From NCBI GenBank assembly GCA_948468465.1, contig CAOKJJ010000007.1:1-50837 (forward strand): a stretch of 50,837 bases of DNA, given 5' to 3'. The stretch comes from an uncultured Eubacterium sp. GTDB lineage: Bacteria; Bacillota_A; Clostridia; Lachnospirales; Lachnospiraceae. Within the stretch, counting starts at the first letter, position 1. Every line of letters starts with the position of its first letter. Below, piece after piece: positions 9,808 through 19,905 of this stretch. The translations under genes and the position numbers were made by a program. A model generated the notes under the pieces. That model was not told the origin of the DNA and did not search any database. It worked only from the letters and a program-made list of their open reading frames with translations.

Positions 9808-11162
9808 ATATCTGCTCCATTATTCTGAATCACATCATGATACCAGTGTGCTGAATCTTTCAGAATTCTTTTCTGTGTCTGATAATCTACATACACCAGA
9901 CCAAAGCGCTCTGAATATCCTTTTGCCCACTCAAAATTGTCCATCAGGGACCACTGGAAATAACCTCTTACATCAATTTCATCTGCCGCCCTTTTCAGTT
10001 CATGCAGATATCTCGCCAGAAAATCAATCCGGTTCGGATCATGCACCTTTCCATCCAGTGATACTGTATCATGACAGGATAATCCATTTTCTGTTATATA
10101 TATAGGTTTTTGATATCTCTCATATAAAAACTTCGGTCCCCAGTACAGAGCCTCCGGCGTCACCGGCCAGGAACTGGCTGTTTTCGGAAATCCCTCATAG
10201 CGCCCGGCATCCTCAGGTTTTCCGTCTTTGCCCATTCGGATACATCTTCCGTTGTAAATATTCTGTCCATATACGTCAATCGGTTCTGAAATCAGCTTCA
10301 TATCATCATCCGTAATCTTCGGAAGATACGGCTCATAACGTTTCAGTCCTTCCTGCGGATAATGCCCCAGCAGGACCGGATCCGACCACCACGCAACATT
10401 CCATGTCCAGTTGCTGTCCTCAGCATTCATGGCAAACAACATCTGTCTCGCGGCTTCAATGTCTTCCGGCTTTTCTGTCTGCGGATAACACATGCCGCAG
10501 GTAGGCGCATAACCAATGGTCAGTTTCTGTTTCCCATACTGCCGCAGCATCTGCACTGCCCTTCCATGTGCTTTTAACGCATTATGCGCCATTTCAAAGG
10601 TATCCCTAAGAGGCATTTTTAGTCCCGGCGCATGTTCCCCTGTAAGAAAGCCCAGGCCGACAAAGCACTGCGGTTCATTCAGCGTGAAAAAATGGCTGAC
10701 CCGGTCGCTGAACCGTTCCGCTACAAGCTTCGCATATGCTCCAAACCACTCTGTAATCTGTGGGTTCATCCACCCTCCCTTTTTATAAAGCTCATACGGC
10801 AGTTCCCAGTGATACAGTGTAATAAAAGGTTCAATGTCATTTTTCAGCAGCTCGTCAATCAGCGCGTCATAAAACGCAATCCCCTTCTCATTCACATTGC
10901 CGTACCCTTCCGGCAAAACCCTGGACCAGTCAATCGAAAACCGATACGCTTTCAGTCCGATCGCTTTCATGATGCCTACATCTTCACAAAACCTATGGTA
11001 ATGGTCACAGGCGGTCTTTCCGCTGTTCCCCTCATAGATATGGCCCGGCTCCTTTACATACACATCCCATATATGTTCCCCTTTTCCTTCTTCCGCTGCC
11101 GTGCCCTCGATCTGATAAGAGCTCGTTGCCGCGCCCCAGATGAAATCTTTTGGAAATTTCAT
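9804..11162 (-). CDS. GH1 beta-glucosidase
   Basis: This 452-residue GH1 enzyme has the PKDFIWGAATSSYQIEG opening, acid/base glutamate in TLNEP (E163), nucleophile in YITENGL (E358), and WSLMDNFEWAKGYSERFG near the C-terminus. The aglycone-end WAKGYSERFG sequence is characteristic of enzymes acting on non-phosphorylated glycosides; 6-phospho-enzymes usually have a different loop. No signal peptide, so it is cytoplasmic. A GGAGGATGAC ribosome site precedes ATG 11162, 24 bp after the esterase gene. In mannan loci a GH1 beta-glucosidase removes terminal glucose from glucomanno-oligosaccharides after import; that role is inferred from context. Confidence 0.9.
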   Translation of the reverse strand: MKFPKDFIWGAATSSYQIEGTAAEEGKGEHIWDVYVKEPGHIYEGNSGKTACDHYHRFCEDVGIMKAIGLKAYRFSIDWSRVLPEGYGNVNEKGIAFYDALIDELLKNDIEPFITLYHWELPYELYKKGGWMNPQITEWFGAYAKLVAERFSDRVSHFFTLNEPQCFVGLGFLTGEHAPGLKMPLRDTFEMAHNALKAHGRAVQMLRQYGKQKLTIGYAPTCGMCYPQTEKPEDIEAARQMLFAMNAEDSNWTWNVAWWSDPVLLGHYPQEGLKRYEPYLPKITDDDMKLISEPIDVYGQNIYNGRCIRMGKDGKPEDAGRYEGFPKTASSWPVTPEALYWGPKFLYERYQKPIYITENGLSCHDTVSLDGKVHDPNRIDFLARYLHELKRAADEIDVRGYFQWSLMDNFEWAKGYSERFGLVYVDYQTQKRILKDSAHWYHDVIQNNGADI

Positions 11163-11186
11163 GTCATCCTCCTTTTCCTTCCATAC

Positions 11187-12281
11187 TTATGCGAGAATCA
11201 GTGATATTAAATAAAACGGTACTGCATCATGAAGCTGGTCGTCCAGAATCTCTACTTCAATACGGTGCTTCTTTTTTTCTCCATGATGGAGAATCACGGC
11301 AGTCTGTGCGGAGTCTCCCCAGTCTTCCTCAAAATTTCCGTCCAGAATCCATGTATGCGATGCATCTCCATCCAGCTTTACGCTTGCCCGAAGCGCAGGT
11401 CCCGCAACCGATTTTCGGTACTGTATCGCGATGCAGGACGCCTCTTCTTCAAATAAAATACGATCCTGCGCCTTTCTCCCTGTCCATCCATTTTTAAAAA
11501 GGTCCAGACGCCCTGTTTTCTCATCGGTATCAATCTGAAATCCGTCAAGCCGCGGCGATGTTTCTCTGATTGTAATTCTTCTGGCATGCTCATAGGCATT
11601 CGCTGTCATTGGCTCTGGCATTACATACTCTGCTTCCTCTTCCCACATATGCTGTCTGATCTCCTCAAGCAGGGAAATGATTTCAGCAGCCACCAGCCCA
11701 TGCCCTTTATCATTGGGATGCAGGCCGTCCGCAGTAAGCTCCTTTTGGGTATAACAGCCTGCTTTCATCTGCTCATACAGCGTATCTTTCATACTGACAT
11801 GAGGAATGCCGTACCATGCACTGATTTCATTATGGCACTGCTGGACATTTGTTCCCATAGAATAATCCACATTGTTCAAAACCAAAACCGCAGGCGTCGT
11901 CTTACTTGTCAGAATCCTGCGCACCAGTCCCTCATAGGTTTCCTGAAAAAACGCTTCATTCCTCCCATTGTCGTTTGCCACATCATTGACGCTGAAATCC
12001 AGCACGGCAACATCCGGCTGATACATCAAAAAATCCTGCCAGACTCTGGAAACTCCAAAATGGGAATCTGTTCCCCCTATGCCTCCATTGATATAAGAAA
12101 ACTCTGCTTTTGGAAATGCATGCCTCCACCAGTCAAACACACGGTAAGCATAAGATTTTTCATGTTCCGAAGCGGCACATCCCTGTGTAATAGAACCTCC
12201 GAAAAAGCCGACAGACAGCGTCTTCCCTTTCTCAGCTCTGCGCATACAATTCTTAAGCCTTGAATAATTCACTTTCTGCAT
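11187..12281 (-). CDS. SGNH/GDSL carbohydrate esterase, CE17-like
   Basis: This 364-residue cytoplasmic esterase has the N-terminal SGNH fold (block I FFGGSITQG with the serine, block II NGGIGGT, block III SVNDVAND, block V DGLHPNDKGH) spanning about residues 22-200, followed by a ~150-residue beta-sandwich-like C-terminal part. That two-part architecture resembles the CE17 mannan acetylesterases (SGNH plus CBM35-like domain) found beside CE2 in Roseburia-type mannan loci. It starts 4 bp after the CE2 gene stop, sharing its GGGTGGAAG ribosome site. Inferred role: removal of acetyl groups from imported manno-oligosaccharides before phosphorolysis. The CE17 assignment depends on recalled architecture and the neighbouring genes. 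Confidence 0.8.
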   Translation of the reverse strand: MQKVNYSRLKNCMRRAEKGKTLSVGFFGGSITQGCAASEHEKSYAYRVFDWWRHAFPKAEFSYINGGIGGTDSHFGVSRVWQDFLMYQPDVAVLDFSVNDVANDNGRNEAFFQETYEGLVRRILTSKTTPAVLVLNNVDYSMGTNVQQCHNEISAWYGIPHVSMKDTLYEQMKAGCYTQKELTADGLHPNDKGHGLVAAEIISLLEEIRQHMWEEEAEYVMPEPMTANAYEHARRITIRETSPRLDGFQIDTDEKTGRLDLFKNGWTGRKAQDRILFEEEASCIAIQYRKSVAGPALRASVKLDGDASHTWILDGNFEEDWGDSAQTAVILHHGEKKKHRIEVEILDDQLHDAVPFYLISLILA

Positions 12282-12285
12282 AGTT

Positions 12286-13332
12286 TTACTTCCACCCTTC
12301 TATATTAAGCGTATGAACATAATCTGAGAGCTCCTCCGCCATCTCTTCCGCTTCCGGTATCCGCAGGTGCCCCGGCGTCCCGGTCCCGCAGCGTTTAAAA
12401 ATATACTGCGTCACTTTGCTGTCTCCCATTTCACGAACTGCCTGTCCAATAGACCGGTCCCATGATCCGTCATGACATAAAAGCGTTGTACAGCATACAA
12501 TGCAGGCATCCGGGTATTTATCTCTCAGTTTCCGCAAAAAATCCAGATAATGCCGTCTCCATTTTTCCGCTTTTGCCCCGAAAAAATCATTTTTCATATA
12601 ATCCTGCGGATTACTGTCGTTTTGGCCAATCGCAACGATTACAAGCTGCGGCACGTATTTTTCAAAATCCCATGAAAGCAGCTCCCCCAGTTCGGGGGAA
12701 TAGCGTATCTTATCCCATGCTGTTTCCATGCCTATATAATCCGGCTCATGGAACCATCCCGTTCCATCCAGCAGCGCCATCCCTCCCTGCGCAATATCAT
12801 GAATCTGCGCATTCAGCTTTCTTGCCGTCATCCATGCATAAGAATACCAGCTGTTGGAATATTCCCCATTATGCTGTGGATCTTCCCTGCCCGTATATTC
12901 TGCTGCTTCTGACACTTCTCCCGCGGATACCGAATCCCCGTATACTTCGATTTTTCGTTCCGGCTTATCCGGCATGTCCAAAAGACAGGCCCCGTCTTCG
13001 ATCTCCGCTCCCAGAAAACCGACCTCATGACAAGCATCCTGGCGCTTAAAAATCATGACCTCATGTTCCTTTTTATCTGTCTGCTCCACAGGAATTTCCA
13101 AAACAGCCGATCCGTTTTCCGGGAGCAGAAGCGCTGTCTGCTTCCCGTCCAAAATGCAGCCCAGATAATTATCCCAGTATGCCTGCCGGTTCTTTACATG
13201 CAGTTTCAGTATATTCCCCGTAAACCGCATGCATACGCTGGTACATGGAAATATAAAAACAGGCTCTTTCGGATTGCTCCAATCAATCCTTCCTGTATAG
13301 GATAATTTTTCATTGTCAGGTTTAATCTTCAT
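12286..13332 (-). CDS. CE2-family acetylesterase (jelly-roll plus SGNH)
   Basis: This 348-residue protein has a ~120-residue N-terminal beta-sandwich followed by an SGNH hydrolase domain with VYGDSVSAGE (nucleophile serine), AIGQNDSN, and a C-terminal GHLRIPEAEEMA segment supplying the histidine. The domain order, and the absence of an Asp three residues before the catalytic His, match carbohydrate esterase family 2, which works with a Ser-His dyad. CE2 enzymes remove 6-O-acetyl groups from mannosyl or xylosyl units. There is no signal peptide, consistent with action on imported oligosaccharides. The gene has a GAGGAGTGAGAC ribosome site and lies within the mannan operon, paired with the CE17-like esterase. 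Confidence 0.82.
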   Translation of the reverse strand: MKIKPDNEKLSYTGRIDWSNPKEPVFIFPCTSVCMRFTGNILKLHVKNRQAYWDNYLGCILDGKQTALLLPENGSAVLEIPVEQTDKKEHEVMIFKRQDACHEVGFLGAEIEDGACLLDMPDKPERKIEVYGDSVSAGEVSEAAEYTGREDPQHNGEYSNSWYSYAWMTARKLNAQIHDIAQGGMALLDGTGWFHEPDYIGMETAWDKIRYSPELGELLSWDFEKYVPQLVIVAIGQNDSNPQDYMKNDFFGAKAEKWRRHYLDFLRKLRDKYPDACIVCCTTLLCHDGSWDRSIGQAVREMGDSKVTQYIFKRCGTGTPGHLRIPEAEEMAEELSDYVHTLNIEGWK

Positions 13333-13344
13333 TGTCTCACTCCT

Positions 13345-14004
13345 CTATTTTAATTCTGACTGCAGGGAACGATTTTCGCATGCAAACCGTAAAAAATTCC
13401 TTCTCAGTTCTGCGTGTTCCCCTGATTCCGGAAACGCCAGAAGCAATTTTTCATCCTTTTGCCCTGCATCCGCCTGTATCAGGCAGTCCGCTCCAAGCAC
13501 TGCTGCCTTTGCCTGTTCCCCATCCATATATAATTCCATCCCTGCCGCGTCTTCTCTGTCCAGCACATAAAAATCTCCGCCCATTTCTCTGCAGTGCCAA
13601 TAGAAGCTTTCCGGCATAATCACTGCATCAATCTCATGATTGCTCCACTGAAAGAAAAATTTTTCATAGGAACTTTCATTTACTCCCTGCATTTTCATCT
13701 GTCCATAAGAGAACTGATAACTGGAATCCATAACAACCCTTTCCGATGAAATGCCAGCATCCTCTGCAAAAGCGTCGCGAATGCGCAAATCCTCTGCTTC
13801 GTCCATCTTCTGGTTTACAATGATGCAGGTGAACAGCGGCTTTTTGTTCCCAAAAGCATAATGTGCCGCAAATAAAAGAATCAGGGCAGCCACAGAAACA
13901 AAAGCCAGCATATGATACCAGTAATACGTAAATAAATAAGAAAGCGCCTCTTTCCTTCCCATGCCGGAAGTTTTTTCTTTCACATCTTTAAAAATATTTC
14001 CCAT
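13345..14004 (-). CDS. Single-pass membrane protein of unknown function in mannan operon
   Basis: This 219-residue protein has a cytoplasmic N-terminus (KDVKEKTSGMGRKEALSYLF), one clear membrane segment at about residues 33-50 (LAFVSVAALILLFAAHYAF), and an external ~165-residue domain with ACIIVNQKMDEAED-like TCIIVNQKMDEAED and KFFFQWSNHEIDAVIMPESFYWH. The external part has the alternation of a periplasmic-binding-like fold (TCIIVNQ ... DAVIMPES), but I do not recognise the family. GGGGAG precedes the start. It lies between the GH130 phosphorylase and CE2 genes with a hairpin upstream, so a role in the mannan pathway is likely but unspecified; a tethered accessory or sensory protein is one guess. 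Confidence 0.7.
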   Translation of the reverse strand: MGNIFKDVKEKTSGMGRKEALSYLFTYYWYHMLAFVSVAALILLFAAHYAFGNKKPLFTCIIVNQKMDEAEDLRIRDAFAEDAGISSERVVMDSSYQFSYGQMKMQGVNESSYEKFFFQWSNHEIDAVIMPESFYWHCREMGGDFYVLDREDAAGMELYMDGEQAKAAVLGADCLIQADAGQKDEKLLLAFPESGEHAELRRNFLRFACENRSLQSELK

Positions 14005-14038
14005 AAAGAGTCTGTCACTCCCCTGATTCCTTTGTTAT

Positions 14039-14065
14039 CCGGGCAGCTTTTTCCATGCTGCCCGG
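14039..14065 (-). other. Intra-operon stem-loop
   Basis: A perfect 9-bp stem CCGGGCAGC/GCTGCCCGG with a 9-base loop lies between the mannosylglucose phosphorylase stop and the next gene. Read in the direction of transcription it is followed by ATAACAAAGG without a T run, so it is not a standard terminator. It could set transcript stability, partial termination or RNase processing between the upstream and downstream halves of the mannan operon. Confidence 0.6.
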
Positions 14066-14076
14066 ATATAACTGTC

Positions 14077-15243
14077 TTACGGCAAAAGTTCCAGATTTCG
14101 TTGGATCAGACTGCATCTCTGTCTGACACAGCCTGCCGAACGCAGCGGATCTTTCGGCGTTGCAAACAAATAATCCTCAAGTCTGTCAATTGTAGTTGCA
14201 GCCATATGCATTCTGGTGTCACAGGAAGCATAATAGATAAACACCTCGCCATTCTCCCTGACAGCTGCTCCGTTTGTAAATACAACATTGGACACGTCCC
14301 CGACTCTTTCCTGACCAAACGGCACTAAAAACACGCCGGAAGGTTCTGCGATAACTTTGGACGGCACCTTTAAATCCGTTCCAAACGCATACAGGACATA
14401 GCGCAGCCCTGCCGCGGTATTACGCACGCCATGCGCAATATGAATCCAGCATTTCTTTCCCTTGATCGGAGGCGCCCCAGCGCCGTTTTTTGCTTCCGTA
14501 AGCGTATGATAAATCCGCCTGCTTATAATCTTTTCTTCATCAATTACCGCATGTCGAATATCTTCGCACAGTCCAAAACCAATTCCCCCGCCGCTTCCGG
14601 TTTCAATAAATCCGTCCATCGGCCTTGTATAAAACGCATATTTTCCATCCACAAATTCCGGATGCAGGACAACATTCCTCTGCTGTGGAGAACGCAGTGT
14701 TTTCAGATTATCCATCCGCTCCCATGTCTTTAAATCTTTTGTCCGCACAATGCCTGCCGCTGCTACGGCCGCAGACAGGTCCGGATTGCCGTCATCCTTG
14801 CTCTCCGAGCAGAAAATGCCATAAATCCAGCCATCCTCATGCTGAGTCAGCCTCATATCATATACATTCGTTTCTTCCGGGCAGGTATCCGGCAGCTCAA
14901 TCGGATAATCCCAAAAATGAAATCCATCTATTCCACTGCTGCTTTCTGCGACAGCAAAAAAAGATTTCCGGTCATTTCCTTCCACCCGCACAACAAGATA
15001 GTATTTTCCGTTCAGATAAATAGCTCCGGAATTCATGACCGCATTGACTCCCAGACGTTCCATGAAATACGGATTTGTATCCTCATTCAGATCATATCTC
15101 CAATGAACCGGTACAAATTCCCTTGTCAGCACCGGATATTCGTATCTGTCATAAATACCGTTGTAAAAGCTGCTTTTCTGATTTTTTCTTGCAATGAGAC
15201 GGTCTGTTTTTGCCTGTTCCACATAATACTGTTTATGAAGCAT
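14077..15243 (-). CDS. GH130 4-O-beta-mannosyl-glucose phosphorylase
   Basis: This 388-residue GH130 five-bladed-propeller enzyme has visible family segments [59 protein letters not shown] and [21 protein letters not shown]. The length and these segments match GH130 subfamily 1, which phosphorolyses Man-beta-1,4-Glc to mannose-1-phosphate and glucose. The adjacent upstream mannobiose 2-epimerase supplies exactly this substrate. The start at 15243 overlaps the epimerase 3' end by 11 bp with an AAGGGGGA site. Cytoplasmic, no signal peptide. The subfamily is judged from recalled sequence character, not an alignment. Confidence 0.88.
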   Translation of the reverse strand: MLHKQYYVEQAKTDRLIARKNQKSSFYNGIYDRYEYPVLTREFVPVHWRYDLNEDTNPYFMERLGVNAVMNSGAIYLNGKYYLVVRVEGNDRKSFFAVAESSSGIDGFHFWDYPIELPDTCPEETNVYDMRLTQHEDGWIYGIFCSESKDDGNPDLSAAVAAAGIVRTKDLKTWERMDNLKTLRSPQQRNVVLHPEFVDGKYAFYTRPMDGFIETGSGGGIGFGLCEDIRHAVIDEEKIISRRIYHTLTEAKNGAGAPPIKGKKCWIHIAHGVRNTAAGLRYVLYAFGTDLKVPSKVIAEPSGVFLVPFGQERVGDVSNVVFTNGAAVRENGEVFIYYASCDTRMHMAATTIDRLEDYLFATPKDPLRSAGCVRQRCSLIQRNLELLP

Positions 15244-16423
15244 ATGAATCCCCCTTAAGCCTTTTGATTACCTCAAAGCACATTCTTCCATTATGATACG
15301 GACATTTCCACGGTTCCACAATCGGATCCGGGATTGGATTTTTATCCTGATCCAGTTTCGCAAACCACTCGGAACCCGGCCTTTTGTCAATCATGCAGTC
15401 CCTGATATAACTCCAAACATCCGCTGCCGCTTCCAGATATTTTTGTTCCTGCTGCTTTTGATACCCATTCAGGAAACCGACAACTGCTTCTGCCTGCACC
15501 CACCAGACACGCGTCGTATCCACAATCCCGTTTTCGGCTTCATTTACGAGGGAATGGCCGACGTAAGCCCTGCTGTATATATTTTCCGTGATGGTTTTTG
15601 TCAGCGGCGCTATCTTTTCCGTATAGGAAACATCACCCAAAACCTCCAGTCCACGGTCTAACAGCCATGCGGTTTCTATATCATGTCCGTAAGAATACAG
15701 GTCAATTAAAGAGTGCCAGTTGCTGTCAAAAAAAAACTCCTGCCGGCCAAGCTTTGGATTATAAATCTTATCCGCCATAAGATCCAGCATATACCGCAGT
15801 CTGTCTGCCACGCACGCTTCTCTTGATACACGGTAAAACTCCGTATAAGCTTCAAATACATGCAGCAGCGTATTCATCGTCCGTTCTGCCATGACCCCGT
15901 TCTCTGAGAGCTTGTCATTTTCTGCCGGCTGAAAACCCCGTTCAAACGCTTCCAAATATCCCTGGTCATCCGTGCATTTTTCTTCCATCAGCCGATACAG
16001 GCTGCGGGCCGTCTCCAGCGCCTGCACATCTTTCGAAGCGTCATAATACGAAGAAAGCGCATAGACCGCAAACGCCTGATTATACGTATGCTTTGTGGTG
16101 TCCTCCGGTTTTCCGTCATACGTTAAGGACCAATATACGCCGCCGTACTCTCTGTCCAGACAACAGTCTTTTAAAAAGCCGTACGCATGGGCAGCGTTTT
16201 CGAGCAGTTCTTTTTTTCCAAGCAGCAGATACGCATTGGAGAAAAACCAGAGAATTCTGCTGTTTAAGATACATCCTTTTACAGCCTTTTTATCCAGCTT
16301 CAGATCATATCCCAAATAACCGTAGAATCCTCCATTTTCTTCATCTTTCATGCTCTGCCAAAACGGTATGATTCCTGTTTCCAAATGTTTCATTACTTCT
16401 GTTTTAAGCAATGTCTGATACAA
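15233..16423 (-). CDS. Mannobiose/cellobiose 2-epimerase (AGE superfamily)
   Basis: This 396-residue (alpha/alpha)6-barrel epimerase of the N-acylglucosamine 2-epimerase superfamily has [50 protein letters not shown] segments, the helical [15 protein letters not shown], and the C-terminal [13 protein letters not shown], all typical of cellobiose/mannobiose 2-epimerases. It converts Man-beta-1,4-Man to Man-beta-1,4-Glc for the downstream phosphorylase. The reading frame begins with TTG (16423), six bases after GGAGG; no ATG is better placed. It is flanked directly by two GH130 genes, the canonical mannan-catabolic triad. Confidence 0.9.
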   Translation of the reverse strand: MYQTLLKTEVMKHLETGIIPFWQSMKDEENGGFYGYLGYDLKLDKKAVKGCILNSRILWFFSNAYLLLGKKELLENAAHAYGFLKDCCLDREYGGVYWSLTYDGKPEDTTKHTYNQAFAVYALSSYYDASKDVQALETARSLYRLMEEKCTDDQGYLEAFERGFQPAENDKLSENGVMAERTMNTLLHVFEAYTEFYRVSREACVADRLRYMLDLMADKIYNPKLGRQEFFFDSNWHSLIDLYSYGHDIETAWLLDRGLEVLGDVSYTEKIAPLTKTITENIYSRAYVGHSLVNEAENGIVDTTRVWWVQAEAVVGFLNGYQKQQEQKYLEAAADVWSYIRDCMIDKRPGSEWFAKLDQDKNPIPDPIVEPWKCPYHNGRMCFEVIKRLKGDSYAS

Positions 16424-16440
16424 TGTTTTCCTCCAAATTT

Positions 16441-17466
16441 TCAGCGTATTCCTATTTCTGTGTCTTCTTTTGCAAGAACACTGTGTTCCTTAATATAAGC
16501 AGTCACTTCATCCACTGTTGTAAATGCAAGCCCTACATAAGTATCAGCCGCTCCATAATAAATGGCAATCCTTCCGCTTTCCGCATCCTGAATCGTTGCG
16601 CACGGGAATGTCACATTCGGCACAAAACCGCGTTCTTCATACCATTCTTCCGGCGTCAGAAGGAATGTATCACAGCGGTATTTCACTACAGACGGCTCAT
16701 CTATATCTAAAATGGCGCCGCCAATGCTGTACACATAGCCATTGCAGGTTGCAGTAACGCCATGATAAAATAAGAGCCATCCTTCCGTTGTCTCAATCGG
16801 CGCAGCTCCCCCGCCGATCTTCACATTCTGCCACCACTGCGTTCCTTTTCCCATTACATGCCGGTGTCTGCCCCAGTATACCATATCGGAGCTTTCCGAA
16901 AGAAATATATCTCCAAAAGGCGTATGTCCGCTGTCACTTGGCCGTGAAAGCATCAGAAACTTTCCGTTTACTTTTCTTGGGAACAGCACGGCATTGCGGT
17001 TAAACGGCAGAAACGGGTTTTCGATTCTTGTAAATGTCTGAAAATCCTGTGTCTTTGCCATGCCTATGGAAGCTCCGTAAAAATCCTGACACCAGATAAT
17101 GTAATATGTATCTTCCACCTTTACCAGTCTTGGATCATATGCATACTGCGGCATGAAATCATTGCCGTCTTCGTCTTTAAAAGAAATTTTCCTGTTTTCA
17201 AACTCCCAGTGAATGCCGTCGCTGCTTCTTCCAAGATAAATATATGGAATCCCATTCGTCTGCTCTCCTCGGAATACGCCGATAAATGCTCCTTCATACG
17301 GCATGACCGCACTGTTAAATATTCTGGCTACCCCCTGCAGCGGATTGCGCCCGATAACCGGATTTTCTGAATACCTCCATAACGGCATCCATGCTTTTCC
17401 GTCCGCCTGCCGCTCCTGCCAAGGCATATTTGGAACTGCCGCTCCTATAATTTTTATATCACCCAT
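16441..17466 (-). CDS. GH130 beta-1,4-mannooligosaccharide phosphorylase
   Basis: This 341-residue GH130 enzyme is shorter than the first and carries RYSENPVIGRNPLQGVARIFNSAV-type residues (NPVIGRNP), GVFRGEQTNGIPYIYLGRSSDGIHW, YDPRLVKVEDTYYIIWCQDFYGASIG and DEVTAYIKEHS, all characteristic of GH130 subfamily 2 mannooligosaccharide phosphorylases. It removes the non-reducing terminal mannosyl unit from manno-oligosaccharides using phosphate, giving mannose-1-phosphate. GAGGAGTGGAC precedes ATG 17466. No signal peptide. It lies between the ABC permeases and the epimerase. Confidence 0.88.
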   Translation of the reverse strand: MGDIKIIGAAVPNMPWQERQADGKAWMPLWRYSENPVIGRNPLQGVARIFNSAVMPYEGAFIGVFRGEQTNGIPYIYLGRSSDGIHWEFENRKISFKDEDGNDFMPQYAYDPRLVKVEDTYYIIWCQDFYGASIGMAKTQDFQTFTRIENPFLPFNRNAVLFPRKVNGKFLMLSRPSDSGHTPFGDIFLSESSDMVYWGRHRHVMGKGTQWWQNVKIGGGAAPIETTEGWLLFYHGVTATCNGYVYSIGGAILDIDEPSVVKYRCDTFLLTPEEWYEERGFVPNVTFPCATIQDAESGRIAIYYGAADTYVGLAFTTVDEVTAYIKEHSVLAKEDTEIGIR

Positions 17467-17538
17467 CTGTCCACTCCTCTGCTCTTCCTATTTTTTTATT
17501 TCTTTCATTATTAACGTTTTAAAATCTTTCCTGCTGGC

Positions 17539-18384
17539 TTATCCTTTTACAGCTCCCGCAGCCAGCCCGCCGTAAATCTGTTTCTGACAAAGTATAAATA
17601 CAATCAACGCTGGTATCATCGTAATGATTACGCCTGCGCAGATATAATTGTACTGATTTCCCAAAGGCCCCGTAAACTTAAACAAAGATGTCGCAACCGT
17701 AACCAGTCTGTTCTTATCCTGCAGATAAAGGTTTGCCGTATAGTATTCATTATACACTCCTACACCCTTCAAAATCATAACCGTCACAATCGCCGGTTTT
17801 AACAGTGGGAGCAGAATACGGAAAAAAACTCCGAAATACGTGCATCCATCCATAATCGCCGATTCGTCCAGCGAGTTTGGAATATTCTCAAAAAACTGGA
17901 TAAAAATATAAATAGAAATAATATCCGTCCCGCACATCATGATAATATATCCCGGCAGAAAATTGATCCAACCCAGGCTGTACATAATCTGGTATACAGA
18001 TACCTGCATCGCGATGCCTGGAAGCAGCGATGCAAACAGGAACATATTACGCACCAGTCCGTTGCCTTTAAATTTAAAACGGCTCAGCACATAGGCAAGC
18101 ATGGAACCTGTCATAATGGAACCGGCCAGCACACAGACCAGTATGATTGCAGAATTGCGGAACGCGATACCCATGTTTGCCTGCGACCATGCCTGTATAA
18201 AATTCTCAAAATTAAGCCAGCTCTTAGGAAAAGTCATGACATTGGTTGATGCATATTCTTCCGGCGACTTAAAAGCGGTAATGACGCATGTCACAATCGG
18301 AAGCACTGATACAAATGCACCAAAAACCAGTGTAAAATATTTTAATACTGTCAAAATCATACTTTTTGTTTTGTATGGCGCCAT
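17539..18384 (-). CDS. ABC sugar-transporter permease, MalG type
   Basis: This 281-residue membrane protein with six predicted helices belongs to the CUT1 (MalG-like) family; the cytoplasmic EAA-type loop is visible as NSLDESAIMDGCTYFGVFFRILLPLLKPA in which D-E-S-A-x-x-D-G are the family residues. GGGGGTGTGTAGGA precedes the ATG, which comes 2 bp after the stop of the MalF-type gene. It should form the heterodimeric channel for manno-oligosaccharide import, but its partner permease has a nonsense codon and the binding protein is only a remnant, so transport through this complex is doubtful. Confidence 0.9.
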   Translation of the reverse strand: MAPYKTKSMILTVLKYFTLVFGAFVSVLPIVTCVITAFKSPEEYASTNVMTFPKSWLNFENFIQAWSQANMGIAFRNSAIILVCVLAGSIMTGSMLAYVLSRFKFKGNGLVRNMFLFASLLPGIAMQVSVYQIMYSLGWINFLPGYIIMMCGTDIISIYIFIQFFENIPNSLDESAIMDGCTYFGVFFRILLPLLKPAIVTVMILKGVGVYNEYYTANLYLQDKNRLVTVATSLFKFTGPLGNQYNYICAGVIITMIPALIVFILCQKQIYGGLAAGAVKG

Positions 18385-18386
18385 TC

Positions 18387-19361
18387 CTACACACCCCCTT
18401 TTGATGTCATTGCCTTACGTTTTTGACGTCGTTTAATATCCCGCAGCGGTTCCATATCACCTACGCCAAAGTAATATTTCTCTACCCATTTTTGGATCAT
18501 CGTGGCAATCATAATTAAAATCAGCAGCACAACCGCCATCGCGGATGCAAGCCCTACTTTCTGACTTTCATGAGCCAGCCTGTTCATAATGACAAAGTAG
18601 GTGCCAGTTCCAAAATCACCGCCGGTAATAACATAAGGCGGCTCGAATACGCTTAAGGAACCTGTGATAGACAGAATCATATTCAGCACGATAATTGTCT
18701 TAATATTAGGAAGGATCATATAAAGAAACTTCTGGAAGCTGTTTGCACCGTCAATATCCGCCGCTTCATAAAGTGATGCGTCCACCGACATAATTGCGCC
18801 TATAAACATAACCATTCCCTGTCCCATATACCGCCATATGGAAGTCGCCGCGACCGAGATATTGTTTATTCTCGTATCTTTCAGCCAGTAAGGAAGCTGT
18901 TCCAAATTAAATCCGCACCACTGAAGTACCGTATCCAGCACAAACCCTCTCGTATAAAAGAATTTAAAGATAAACCCTACCGCAATCCCGCATACCAGAT
19001 ACGGGAAAAACATAAGGCCCTTGAAAATCCCGCTGCCTTTCACCTTAAAGCTTAAAACAGACGCAAAATACAGCGCTAGGCCAAGCTGGATAAAAGACGC
19101 CACAATATAGTACAGGCTCAGCTTCAATGCCTGAAAGCAGTCTTTTCTTGTAAATACCTCTAAATAGTTTTTAAATCCTACAAATTCGCGGTCGCCGATG
19201 TATTACATATCATAAAAACTAAACCCGATCATTTTAAAAAACGGTATATAAGTAAAAACAATCAACAGAGCTACCGGTATGAACATAAAAGTAAAAATAC
19301 ACAGGTTCCGGTTTACTTTTCCCGATTGAATCCATGCCTTAAAACTCTTTTTTTCACTCAT
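18387..19361 (-). pseudogene. ABC sugar-transporter permease, MalF type, with premature stop at codon 53
   Basis: From ATG 19361 (AGGAGAAAGGCTG upstream) the frame reads MSEKKSFKAWIQSGKVNRNL, a first membrane helix, then FYDM followed by TAA at 19203-19205, and continues in the same frame with YIGDREFVGFKNY to the natural stop at 18387 (325 codons in all). The downstream part has the EAA loop SLYEAADIDGANSFQKFLYMILP and the remaining helices of a MalF/UgpA-type CUT1 permease. GIG-DREFVGFKNY-type sequence right after helix 1 is normal for the family, so only one codon is altered. The sequence shows the stop directly; whether it is a real mutation, a suppressed codon or a sequencing error cannot be decided here. 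Confidence 0.85.
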
Positions 19362-19418
19362 CAGCCTTTCTCCTTTCTTTCAGGCGGAGGCGGAGATTCT
19401 CTCCCCGCCTCTTCTGTT

Positions 19419-19905
19419 TTAATGTGTCACGCCATTTGACTCCTGCGCCGCCGTCCATTTTTCATTCCATTCGGCAACCATATCTTCCATCGTTTTCGTT
19501 CCGGAAACCGCTTCTTCTACAATTTCTTTTGGAACTGCCCCTGATACATTCAGTCCCAGTTCAGAATCATTATTAATATCATTAAAAAGATTTTCTTCAC
19601 CAGGTTCCGATGGATTATTAATAACAAGCTCCACGCCTTCCAATGTCTTTAAGGCATCCGGATATTCATCGCCGCGCACGATGGAAAGCCCTCCCTCGCT
19701 CTGCGCAAAACCGGATTTTTCTACCAGCCATTTGATATAACACATCGCTGCAATCTGATTATCCCTGGAGCTGTTGCAGTTAATGCCGTAGCAGTAGTCC
19801 GGACCTGCCGCAATATACTGCTTTCCGCCATCATCTGAATATCCGGCCCGCAGAATGCAAACTGCCTGAATAACGCCGAACCAGATATATCCAGTATATT
19901 GGCAC
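19419..19905 (-). pseudogene. C-terminal remnant of CUT1 extracellular sugar-binding protein
   Basis: About 160 residues of the C-terminal half of a family-1 solute-binding protein remain (YTGYIWFGVIQ, GGKQYIAAGPDYCYG, AAMCYIKWLVEKSG, VEEAVSGTKTMEDMVAEWNEKW). The signal peptide, lipobox and N-terminal lobe are missing. Upstream the frame runs without a break into sequence that, in another frame, is the LacI regulator, so a deletion fused the two genes around 19881-19910. The usual CUT1 gene order (binding protein, MalF, MalG) is preserved downstream, so this was the manno-oligosaccharide-binding protein. Confidence 0.82.
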
